Shown here piece by piece: positions 1 through 5,314 of a stretch of DNA of 5,314 nt. Within the stretch, counting starts at the first letter, position 1. Each line of letters begins with the position of its first letter. Origin of the DNA: DATKIY01 sp035543875 (GTDB lineage Bacteria > Actinomycetota > Actinomycetes > JAHEKZ01). Below the pieces are notes generated by a model, which did not search any database, had not been told where the DNA came from, and worked only from the letters and a program-made list of their open reading frames with translations. The stretch spans positions 1 through 5,314 of the forward strand of contig DATKIY010000027.1 in NCBI GenBank assembly GCA_035543875.1, given 5' to 3'. Both the position numbers and the translations under genes were made by a program.

Positions 1-1407
1 CTGCAGTGAGACTCGCCCAGGGAGATCGAAGATGACCGAGTCCCAGGATGCGGCTGCGACTTGATCGCCATAGCGGCGAATGCACTCGCCGCGGAACCAG
101 GCACGGGTGTCGACCGGTGCAGAATCCACGGCTGCGTCCACCTGCTCATCGTCGAACAGTCGCTCCATCCGACCACCGGCAACCAACCGGTAGTAGATGC
201 CCTTGTCCGGGCGGACATCTGAGTACTGAAGGTCGACCAGTGCCAGTCGGGCATCTGACCAGTCGAGCTGATCGCGAGAGCGGTAGCCCTCGAGAACCTG
301 AAGCTTGGCCACCCAGTCGAGCTGTGACGCGAGGGACATGGGGTCAGTTTGCAGAGTGGTCAGCACATGCTCCCACCGATTCAGTACATCGATGGTCTCC
401 GCATCCGCATCCGACCCGAATCGGTCGTCGACAAACTTGCGGGCCTGCTCGCAGTACTCGGACTGAATTTGAATCGCAGTGGCCGTTCGTCCATCGCGCA
501 GGTTAAGCAAGTGGCCGAGCGATACATCGTGCGAAACCGCATGCAGCTCGGACACCGGCTGGTCGACAGCTAGCTGCGCGGAGTCAAGAAATGAGTCCTC
601 GATCATCGCTAGTACCAGTGAGGTGGTTCCGAGCTTCAAAAGTGTGGCGATCTCCGACATGTTTGCATCGCCGATGATGACGTGAAGCCGTCGGTACTTC
701 TCTGCATCTGCATGAGGTTCGTCACGCGTATTGATGATGGGGCGTTTAAGAGTGGTTTCCAAGCCAACTTCAACTTCGAAGAAGTCTGCTCGTTGGCTGA
801 TTTGGAACCCGGGCTCCGTGCCTTGTTGTCCGATCCCGACTCGCCCCTGACCGCACACAATCTGCCGCGTGACAAAGAAGGGCGTGAGATGTCGAACAAT
901 CGAGGTGAACGGCGTCGCGCGTTTCATCAGGTAGTTCTCGTGCGTGCCGTATGAGGCGCCCTTGTTGTCGGTGTTGTTCTTGTAGAGGTTGAGGCGTGTC
1001 CCGCCCGGCATGGTGGCTGCCCGGGCTGCCGCCTCCGCCATGATGCGTTCGCCGGCCTTGTCCCAAAGCACGCAGTCGAGAGGGCCCGACACCTCCGGAC
1101 TTGAGTACTCGGGGTGTGCATGGTCGACGTAGAGCCGCGCGCCGTTGGTGAGGATCAAGTTGGCGAGTCCGACTTCGTCGTCGGTGAGCTGGCTTGCGTC
1201 AGCAAGCTCGCGGGCTAGCTCGAAGCCGCGGGCGTCGCGAAGGGGGTTCTCCTCTTCGAAGTCCCATCGCGCTCGTCGGTACCCAGGAACTGCCGTGGCG
1301 TAGCCGTTGACGACCTGCGACGAAGTGATCATCGGGTTCGCCGTGGGATCTCCGGGCACGGCGACGCCGTACTCGGTCTCGATTCCCATGACCCGACGAA
1401 CGCTCAT
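1..1407 (-). CDS. dop: Pup deamidase/depupylase Dop (3' end beyond window)
   Basis: Dop hydrolyses the side-chain amide of the C-terminal Gln of Pup to give Glu, making Pup ready for ligation by PafA. It also cleaves Pup from tagged proteins. It is cytosolic, uses ATP as cofactor and belongs to the carboxylate-amine ligase fold. The frame is open for 469 codons from the ATG at 1407 to base 1 with no stop. Visible motifs are MGIETEYG (7-14; Glu10 and Glu12 match the Mg-ATP glutamates), TNGARLYVDHAHPEYS (87-102; Asp95 matches the catalytic aspartate), KNNTDNKGASYGTHENYL (143-160), TRDEPHADAEKYRRLHVIIGDAN (227-249), LVDLQYSDVR (390-399) and FRGECIRR (438-445). The segment RARWDFEEENPLRDARG (45-61) belongs to the Dop-specific loop that PafA lacks, so Dop is preferred over PafA. 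Mycobacterial Dop has about 500 residues, so roughly 30 are missing at the edge. The start lies 69 bases after arc and has no clear Shine-Dalgarno. ATG at codon 7 is an alternative start, also without one. Confidence 0.96.
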   Translation of the reverse strand, partial: MSVRRVMGIETEYGVAVPGDPTANPMITSSQVVNGYATAVPGYRRARWDFEEENPLRDARGFELARELADASQLTDDEVGLANLILTNGARLYVDHAHPEYSSPEVSGPLDCVLWDKAGERIMAEAAARAATMPGGTRLNLYKNNTDNKGASYGTHENYLMKRATPFTSIVRHLTPFFVTRQIVCGQGRVGIGQQGTEPGFQISQRADFFEVEVGLETTLKRPIINTRDEPHADAEKYRRLHVIIGDANMSEIATLLKLGTTSLVLAMIEDSFLDSAQLAVDQPVSELHAVSHDVSLGHLLNLRDGRTATAIQIQSEYCEQARKFVDDRFGSDADAETIDVLNRWEHVLTTLQTDPMSLASQLDWVAKLQVLEGYRSRDQLDWSDARLALVDLQYSDVRPDKGIYYRLVAGGRMERLFDDEQVDAAVDSAPVDTRAWFRGECIRRYGDQVAAASWDSVIFDLPGRVSLQ

Positions 1408-1409
1408 GA

Positions 1410-1424
1410 CACTTAGCCTAGGTG
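1410..1424. repeat. 15-bp near-palindrome just before dop
   Basis: CACTTAGCCTAGGTG has seven-base arms around a single central base, with one mismatch between the arms. It starts two bases upstream of the dop start codon and covers the possible -10 hexamer. The one-base centre makes an RNA hairpin unlikely, so if it matters it would be as a DNA dyad, for example an operator. It could be chance. Confidence 0.35.
1415..1420 (-). promoter_or_regulatory. Possible -10 element for leaderless dop transcript
   Basis: On the minus strand TAGGCT fits the actinobacterial -10 pattern TANNNT and ends seven bases before the dop ATG, so transcription could begin at or next to the A of the start codon. This spacing is typical of leaderless genes in actinobacteria. 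The absence of a Shine-Dalgarno before this ATG agrees with that reading. No good -35 match is seen 16-18 bases upstream. Translation coupled to arc is the alternative. This is inference from spacing only. Confidence 0.4.
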
Positions 1425-1476
1425 CTTGCGCCGCCTTGGGCCGTAGCTTCAGGCAGCGAGGGGTTCACAGCGGGCA

Positions 1477-3132
1477 CTACAAGTACTGCCCAGTGTTGGC
1501 CACCGACTCGATGGATCGGCCGGCTTCGGTCCCCTGCTTGCCCTGGATGAGCGTACGGATGAACACAATGCGCTCGCCCTTCTTGCCGGAGATCCGCGCC
1601 CAGTCGTCTGGGTTGGTCGTGTTCGGGAGGTCCTCGTTCTCTTTGAACTCGTCGACGCATGCCATCAGCAGATGTTGGACCCGGATCCCCTTTTGGTTCG
1701 TGTCCAGAAACTCCTTGATGGCGTACTTCTTGGCGCGGGCCACGATGTTTTCAATCATGGCGCCTGAGTTGAAGTCCTTGAAGTACAAGACCTCTTTGTC
1801 GCCATTGGCGTAGGTGACCTCGAGGAACCGGTTCTCTTCGGTCTCGGAGTACATACGCTCAACAGCACGTTGAATCATTGCCGCAGCTGTCCCGACCCGG
1901 TCTCCGCTGTGTTCAGCCAAGTCGTCAGGGTGAAGCGGTAGCTCTGGTCGCAGGTACTTGGTGAAGATGTCACGCGCCGCTTCAGCATCGGGCCGCTCGA
2001 TTTTGATTTTTACGTCGAGCCGACCAGGGCGAAGGATCGCTGGGTCAATCATGTCTTCGCGGTTGGAGGCACCGATCACGATGACGTTTTCCAGGCCTTC
2101 AACGCCGTCAATCTCGCTGAGCAGCTGTGGAACGATGGTGTTCTCAACGTCAGAACTCACCCCCGAGCCACGCGTGCGAAACAGTGAGTCCATCTCGTCG
2201 AAGAAGACAATGACGGGGACGCCCTCGCTGGCCTTTTCGCGCGCTCGTTGGAAGACAAGTCGAATGTGACGCTCGGTCTCACCGACGTACTTGTTCAGCA
2301 GTTCGGGACCTTTGATGTTCAGAAAGAACGACTTGCCCTCCGGCTTACCTGTGACCTCGGCGACCTTTTTAGCCAAAGAGTTAGCCACCGCTTTCGCGAT
2401 GAGGGTCTTGCCGCATCCAGGCGGGCCGTACAGCAAAATTCCTTTAGGCGGCTGCAGCTCATGCTCAAGGAAGAGATCCTGGTGTAGGTAAGGCAGTTCC
2501 ACTGCATCACGAATCTGCTCGATCTGCGCCATCAAGCCACCGATGTTGCCGTAGTCGATGTCGGGGACCTCTTCGAGGACAAGCTCCTCAACCTCAGCCT
2601 TGGGAATACGTTCGTAGACGTAGCCCGACTTTGGTTCGAGCAGCAAGGAATCCCCCGCCCGCAGCCGAACATCGTTCAACGTCTGTGCAATACGTACGAT
2701 TCGTTCTTCGTCCGTGTGTCCGAGAACCAGTGCGCGTTCGCCGTCTTCGAGGACTTCCTTGAACATAACGACTTCACCGACGCGTTCAAATCCCATAACC
2801 CGAACAACGTTGAGTGCTTCGTTCAGCATGACTTCGCGGCCGCGATGCAACTCTTCCGGTTCAATTTCCGGACTGATGGCGACACGCAGCTTGCGTCCGC
2901 CAGTGAATACGTCGACCGTTCCATCGTCGAAGGCCTCAAGAAACACGCCATAACCGGACGGCGGCTGCGCCAGTCGGTCAATCTCTTCCTTCATGGCCAC
3001 GATTTGATCCCGTGCTTCGTGCAGGGTCGTGGTCAGCCGGGCGTTGCGCTCCTTGAGCGCGACTAATTCGCGGCGCAGTTCGTTGATGTCGCCGCTTGCC
3101 GCCGACTCGCCTCGTTGGTCGAGACCGGACAT
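1477..3132 (-). CDS. arc: Proteasome-associated AAA+ ATPase ARC/Mpa
   Basis: This is the hexameric unfoldase of the bacterial proteasome (ARC; Mpa in mycobacteria). It captures pupylated proteins, unfolds them with ATP and threads them into the 20S PrcAB core in the cytosol. In 551 residues one sees, in order: a coiled coil (about 15-56) that binds Pup; tandem OB folds (about 59-185), opening with the family motif QPPSGYG (56-62); and the AAA+ module. The AAA+ module has Walker A GPPGCGKT (236-243), pore loop KYVGE (281-285), Walker B VIVFFDEMD (307-315), sensor-1 Asn357 and arginine-finger region LRPGRLD (367-373). A C-terminal region follows and ends in GQYL (548-551), the tail that docks into the alpha-ring pockets. 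All catalytic residues are present. It is shorter than the roughly 590-610 residues of Rhodococcus and Mycobacterium forms, apparently through a shorter N-terminus and a shortened second OB fold (about 145-165). The ATG at 3132 is fixed by a strong Shine-Dalgarno. The gene lies between trmI and dop. Confidence 0.98.
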   Translation of the reverse strand: MSGLDQRGESAASGDINELRRELVALKERNARLTTTLHEARDQIVAMKEEIDRLAQPPSGYGVFLEAFDDGTVDVFTGGRKLRVAISPEIEPEELHRGREVMLNEALNVVRVMGFERVGEVVMFKEVLEDGERALVLGHTDEERIVRIAQTLNDVRLRAGDSLLLEPKSGYVYERIPKAEVEELVLEEVPDIDYGNIGGLMAQIEQIRDAVELPYLHQDLFLEHELQPPKGILLYGPPGCGKTLIAKAVANSLAKKVAEVTGKPEGKSFFLNIKGPELLNKYVGETERHIRLVFQRAREKASEGVPVIVFFDEMDSLFRTRGSGVSSDVENTIVPQLLSEIDGVEGLENVIVIGASNREDMIDPAILRPGRLDVKIKIERPDAEAARDIFTKYLRPELPLHPDDLAEHSGDRVGTAAAMIQRAVERMYSETEENRFLEVTYANGDKEVLYFKDFNSGAMIENIVARAKKYAIKEFLDTNQKGIRVQHLLMACVDEFKENEDLPNTTNPDDWARISGKKGERIVFIRTLIQGKQGTEAGRSIESVANTGQYL

Positions 3133-3136
3133 GAGG

Positions 3137-3144
3137 TCACCTCC
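3137..3144 (-). promoter_or_regulatory. Strong Shine-Dalgarno of arc
   Basis: On the minus strand GGAGGTGA lies four bases before the arc ATG (seven from the GGAGG core). It is an almost full complement of the 16S rRNA 3' end. It fixes the start at 3132 and predicts efficient initiation, stronger than for trmI or dop in this window. Confidence 0.9.
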
Positions 3145-3164
3145 GGACGCTGTTGCGTCATTTG

Positions 3165-3170
3165 ACCCTA
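3165..3170 (-). promoter_or_regulatory. Possible -10 element of an arc promoter
   Basis: The minus strand reads GGTTAGGGTCAAATG here, and TAGGGT fits the actinobacterial -10 pattern TANNNT. A start near 3158 would give a leader of about 25 bases holding the arc Shine-Dalgarno. The 91-base trmI-arc spacer is the longest in the window and leaves room for a promoter. No TTGACA-like -35 is seen at the usual spacing; the best candidate is AACGAC, 18 bases upstream. One hexamer match is weak evidence. Confidence 0.35.
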
Positions 3171-3179
3171 ACCTTCGGC

Positions 3180-3193
3180 GCGTCGTGCGTCGT
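3180..3193. repeat. Tandem 7-bp repeat in trmI-arc spacer
   Basis: GCGTCGT occurs twice in direct tandem. A related octamer, GTGTCGTT against GCGTCGTT, recurs 25 bases further right (3212-3219). The repeats lie just upstream of the possible arc -10, where an activator or the -35 contact would be. They may be chance in GC-rich DNA. Confidence 0.3.
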
Positions 3194-3223
3194 TCTGGAC
3201 GATTTCACGGCGTGTCGTTGTGA

Positions 3224-4153
3224 TTACTCGGAGTGACCGGTCTCTGGTTGACCACCCTCATCGACCGGATAGGCGCCTTTGGCGGGACGTCGACGCCGGA
3301 CTGGAGCCGCTACGCCAGGGGCCATCGCTCGACTTGTCACGAGGAATCCGGTGTGCCCGATCATTCGGTGGTCCGGTCGAACCGCAAGGCCCTGTACATG
3401 CCAGTTGCGGACCAAGGTCTCGGACGCCATGGGCTCGCTGAAGCCGCCATGAGCACGCATCGCCTCGACCACCTTGGACAGCTGCGTGGTGGTGGCGACG
3501 TAGCAGCACAGCACCCCGCCGGGCGCGAGGACGTCGCCAACTGCGTCTAAGCACTCCCACGGTGCCAGCATGTCGAGGACTACTCGATCGATCGGACCCT
3601 GTGGTGGGTGGTTAGTCAACTCCTCCACGAGGTCACCAACGGTGAGCTGCCAGCCGGGATGAGGTTGTCCAAAGAACGTCTCGATGTTGACCCTGGCAAT
3701 TTCCGCGAAGTCCGCGCGGCGTTCGTAGGACAACACGCGACCCTGGTCGCCCACCGCGCGTAGCAACGAACACGTCAGCGCGCCGGAGCCGACTCCTGCT
3801 TCGACCACCACCGCTCCCGGGAAGATGTCTGCGCCCTGCACGATCTGCGCGGCGTCCTTCGGATACACCACGGTCGCACCACGCGGCATCGACAGCACAA
3901 AGTCACTCAGCAGCGGCCGCAGGGCAAGGTAGGCAACGCCGCTCGTGGAGGTGACCACGACGCCTTCTGGCCCACCAATGAGGACGTCGTGATCGATCGC
4001 ACCCTTATGTGTATGGAACTGTTTCCCGCCCGCAAGAGTGAACGTGTAGTGCTTACCTTTGGGGTCGGTGAGCTGAACGCGATCCCCTGGTCGAAACGGT
4101 CCGGTCCGAAATCCTGCGCCTGTGGGACCAGCTGTTTGGTCCGCACGGTCCAT
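3224..4153 (-). CDS. trmI: tRNA (adenine(58)-N1)-methyltransferase TrmI
   Basis: TrmI transfers a methyl group from S-adenosylmethionine to N1 of adenine 58 in the tRNA T-loop; the family works as a cytosolic homotetramer. The 309-residue protein has the small N-terminal domain with GDRVQLTD (23-30) and FHTHKGAIDHD (46-56), then RPLLSDFVLSMPRGATVVYPKD (79-100, family signature). The Rossmann methyltransferase domain follows: motif I VVEAGVGSGALT (116-127, SAM glycine loop), acidic SYE (142-144, Glu144 for the ribose) and catalytic-region VVLDMLAPWE (191-200, Asp194). It closes with VRPDHRMIGHTGFLV (258-272). It resembles what I recall of mycobacterial Rv2118c (280 residues), with a slightly longer N-terminus and a tail of about 35 residues with a basic RRRR patch (286-289), probably disordered. 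The ATG at 4153 has a weak GGATGA four bases upstream. It lies between the M50 protease gene and arc. The stop is TAA. Confidence 0.96.
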   Translation of the reverse strand: MDRADQTAGPTGAGFRTGPFRPGDRVQLTDPKGKHYTFTLAGGKQFHTHKGAIDHDVLIGGPEGVVVTSTSGVAYLALRPLLSDFVLSMPRGATVVYPKDAAQIVQGADIFPGAVVVEAGVGSGALTCSLLRAVGDQGRVLSYERRADFAEIARVNIETFFGQPHPGWQLTVGDLVEELTNHPPQGPIDRVVLDMLAPWECLDAVGDVLAPGGVLCCYVATTTQLSKVVEAMRAHGGFSEPMASETLVRNWHVQGLAVRPDHRMIGHTGFLVTSRAMAPGVAAPVRRRRPAKGAYPVDEGGQPETGHSE

Positions 4154-4157
4154 GGAG

Positions 4158-4163
4158 TCATCC
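4158..4163 (-). promoter_or_regulatory. Weak Shine-Dalgarno of trmI
   Basis: The minus strand carries GGATGA four bases before the trmI ATG, the same spacing as the arc site but with a poorer match. The ATG inside this motif is in another frame, eight bases upstream of the chosen start. It would not give the TrmI protein. Confidence 0.5.
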
Positions 4164-4168
4164 GATCG

Positions 4169-4212
4169 GTGTTGGCTTGGCGTGGTCGAGTGTTGGTCGA
4201 GTACGGCGTGGT
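4169..4212. repeat. Overlapping direct repeats in the trmI leader
   Basis: Three pairs of exact direct repeats fill the M50-trmI spacer. On the plus strand they are TGGTCGAGT at 4183-4191 and 4194-4202 (period 11, about one helical turn), GGCGTGGT at 4179-4186 and 4205-4212, and GTGTTGG at 4169-4175 and 4190-4196. On the coding strand the whole 66-base spacer (4154-4219) is rich in C and A, with 29 C against 10 G. It could be an operator, an unstructured leader, or debris of slipped duplications. Confidence 0.5.
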
Positions 4213-4219
4213 GTTGTGT

Positions 4220-5314
4220 TTAGCGCTGGGCGAGCATCGAAGCAATCGCCGCCTCAACGTCAGCTCGAGCCAGCACACCGTAGACGCTGCCATCCGGTTC
4301 AACGACCAGGTACTCAGCTGCCGTTTCAGTAGACAAGGTGTGAACGAGGGCATCGCCATCGAGATCTGCCGCGATCTGCGGGCTGCCCGCAAGCGACCGG
4401 GCCACCGCGGACATGGCGACCCACGGGCGTCGTATCTCCGGCAGCGCCGCCACGGCCCCTTCATGGACGACGCCAACCGGCCGACCAGCGCGGTCGGTGG
4501 TGACCAACGCGCCAGCCTGAGCGGCTGCCAACTGTCGAAGTCCTTCAGAAACCGGCATGTCTTCAGGAACGGGAAGGGCTCGGCGCGTGAGCGACCGGAC
4601 AGACAGTCTGGGCAGCGTCGAGCGCACTCGCGCTGACTGCAACGCCCGTCCGGCCTCAGTCCAGATAAACCCAGCGAGCAGGATTCCCCACGCCAGCCAA
4701 ATGACATCGTTGCCGCCGAGCAGCAGTGGGAGCACCGCGAGGAACAGCAACAGCACTGCCAGCGCTCGACCCGTCCACGCGGCGACAGTGGTCCCGGTGT
4801 GTTCGCGTCCGGTTGCCGCCCACACCACGTCCCGAAGCATCCGTCCGCCGTCGAGGGGCAAACCGGGAACCAGGTTGAACAAACCGACGATGAGGTTCGC
4901 AGCTGCAAGTTGCAGCGCAACCACGTATATGACGGTCTGTTCTGGCAGCGTCGCCACGAGGGCAAAGCCGATGCCAGCCAGAGCAAGTGATGCGACCGGT
5001 CCGACTACAGCGATCGCGAAGTCGACCCAGGGCCGACGTTGGTCACCCTCGATCTCGCTCACGCCACCAAGCAGGTGCAACGTGATGCGTCGCACGGACT
5101 GCCCCAGCCGCAGCGCCATGACCGCATGCGCAAGTTCATGGATGAGCACCGACAGACCCAACAGGACGGCAAAACAGAAGGCGATGACTGTCGCCCAGCC
5201 CTCGGAACCCGGAAGTCGACGCTCGACCAGCGGCACGAACAGCCAGGTGATCACCAGCGCCCCAGCGAACCAGGTCCAGGACAGGTACACGGGGACCCCA
5301 AACGGCGTTCCCAG
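4220..5314 (-). CDS. Membrane site-2 protease, peptidase M50, with CBS pair (5' end beyond window)
   Basis: This is a polytopic zinc metalloprotease of the site-2 protease family, which cuts substrates within the membrane. Numbering from the window edge, 364 residues are visible. HELAH (59-63) supplies the zinc histidines and catalytic Glu60. NLVPGLPLDGGRM (147-159) holds the third zinc ligand, Asp155. About six hydrophobic segments are seen (near 12-29, 40-58, 98-122, 127-150, 183-200 and 203-219). After residue 245 the protein is soluble and fits two divergent CBS domains (about 247-290 and 312-357), as in the Rv2625c-type M50 group. CBS pairs often bind adenine nucleotides, so activity may respond to them, but the ligand here is unknown. 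A GTG at 5290 could start translation. However, the frame stays open to the edge and reads LGTPFGVP, which is normal family sequence before the first helix, so the true start is probably outside. The substrate is unknown. The gene lies 66 bases before trmI and could share its transcript. Confidence 0.92.
   Translation of the reverse strand: MGTPFGVPVYLSWTWFAGALVITWLFVPLVERRLPGSEGWATVIAFCFAVLLGLSVLIHELAHAVMALRLGQSVRRITLHLLGGVSEIEGDQRRPWVDFAIAVVGPVASLALAGIGFALVATLPEQTVIYVVALQLAAANLIVGLFNLVPGLPLDGGRMLRDVVWAATGREHTGTTVAAWTGRALAVLLLFLAVLPLLLGGNDVIWLAWGILLAGFIWTEAGRALQSARVRSTLPRLSVRSLTRRALPVPEDMPVSEGLRQLAAAQAGALVTTDRAGRPVGVVHEGAVAALPEIRRPWVAMSAVARSLAGSPQIAADLDGDALVHTLSTETAAEYLVVEPDGSVYGVLARADVEAAIASMLAQR

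Noticed and set aside
1..6. CTGCAG at the very first bases, suggesting a cloning boundary
   Set aside because: It reads as the in-frame dop codons Leu-Gln, and CTGCAG also occurs inside arc near 2453. It says nothing firm about the origin of the window.
48..506. Plus-strand open frame of 152 codons
   Set aside because: It is antisense to dop, and its Arg/Pro/Ser-rich composition is typical of a shadow frame.
1..1407. dop as a broken gene, since no complete open frame covers it
   Set aside because: Reading the minus strand from 1407 gives an uninterrupted frame to base 1 with all family motifs. It lacks a stop only because the window ends.
1425..1476. Possible terminator between arc and dop
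   Set aside because: I see only a four-base GTAG/CTAC pairing and no stable GC stem followed by a U-run.
1307..1813. Plus-strand open frame of 168 codons across the arc-dop spacer
   Set aside because: Most of it is antisense to the conserved ends of arc and dop, and no family motif is visible.
3989..4636. Plus-strand open frame of 215 codons
   Set aside because: It lies antisense to trmI and the M50 gene, has an Arg-rich composition with no domain, and shows no ribosome site that I could support.
3907..4986. Open frame of 359 codons on the minus strand across the M50-trmI junction
   Set aside because: It overlaps two well-supported genes in another frame, its product is rich in Cys, Trp, Arg and Ser, and it shows no recognisable domain. 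It is a shadow of GC-rich coding DNA.

Overview
The window looks like chromosomal DNA from an actinomycete (Actinomycetota) of moderate to fairly high GC content. The best evidence is the gene set: a Pup-proteasome ATPase (ARC/Mpa) ending in GQYL, the Pup deamidase/depupylase Dop, and an actinobacterial-type TrmI. All are full of motifs that I recall from the Mycobacterium and Rhodococcus proteins. The genus cannot be fixed from the sequence alone.

All four genes lie on the minus strand, so transcription runs from right to left. In transcription order they are: (1) a membrane zinc site-2 protease (M50) with a C-terminal CBS pair (4220-5314, 5' end cut by the window edge); (2) trmI, the tRNA adenine-58 N1-methyltransferase (3224-4153); (3) arc/mpa, the proteasomal AAA+ ring ATPase (1477-3132); (4) dop (1-1407, 3' end cut by the window edge, about 30 residues missing). 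The spacers are short, at 66, 91 and 69 bases, and there is no gene-free stretch of 300 bases. pup, prcB, prcA and pafA would be expected just to the left, beyond base 1.

The work of the locus is as follows. Dop converts the C-terminal Gln of Pup to Glu, ready for ligation by PafA, and also removes Pup from substrates. ARC/Mpa binds pupylated proteins through its N-terminal coiled coil, unfolds them with its AAA+ ring and docks on the 20S core through its C-terminal GQYL. TrmI and the M50 protease are neighbours with no proven role in this pathway. TrmI linkage to the proteasome genes is familiar in actinobacteria.

Regulatory signals are sparse. arc has a near-perfect Shine-Dalgarno sequence and a possible -10 in the spacer before it. 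dop has no Shine-Dalgarno, but it has a TANNNT hexamer seven bases before its ATG, as in leaderless actinobacterial transcripts, and this hexamer sits inside a 15-bp near-palindrome. The M50-trmI spacer is C-rich and built of overlapping direct repeats. I found no RNA genes, mobile elements, CRISPR arrays or convincing intrinsic terminators. The coding part is a known system; the less explained parts are the spacers and the M50-CBS neighbour.
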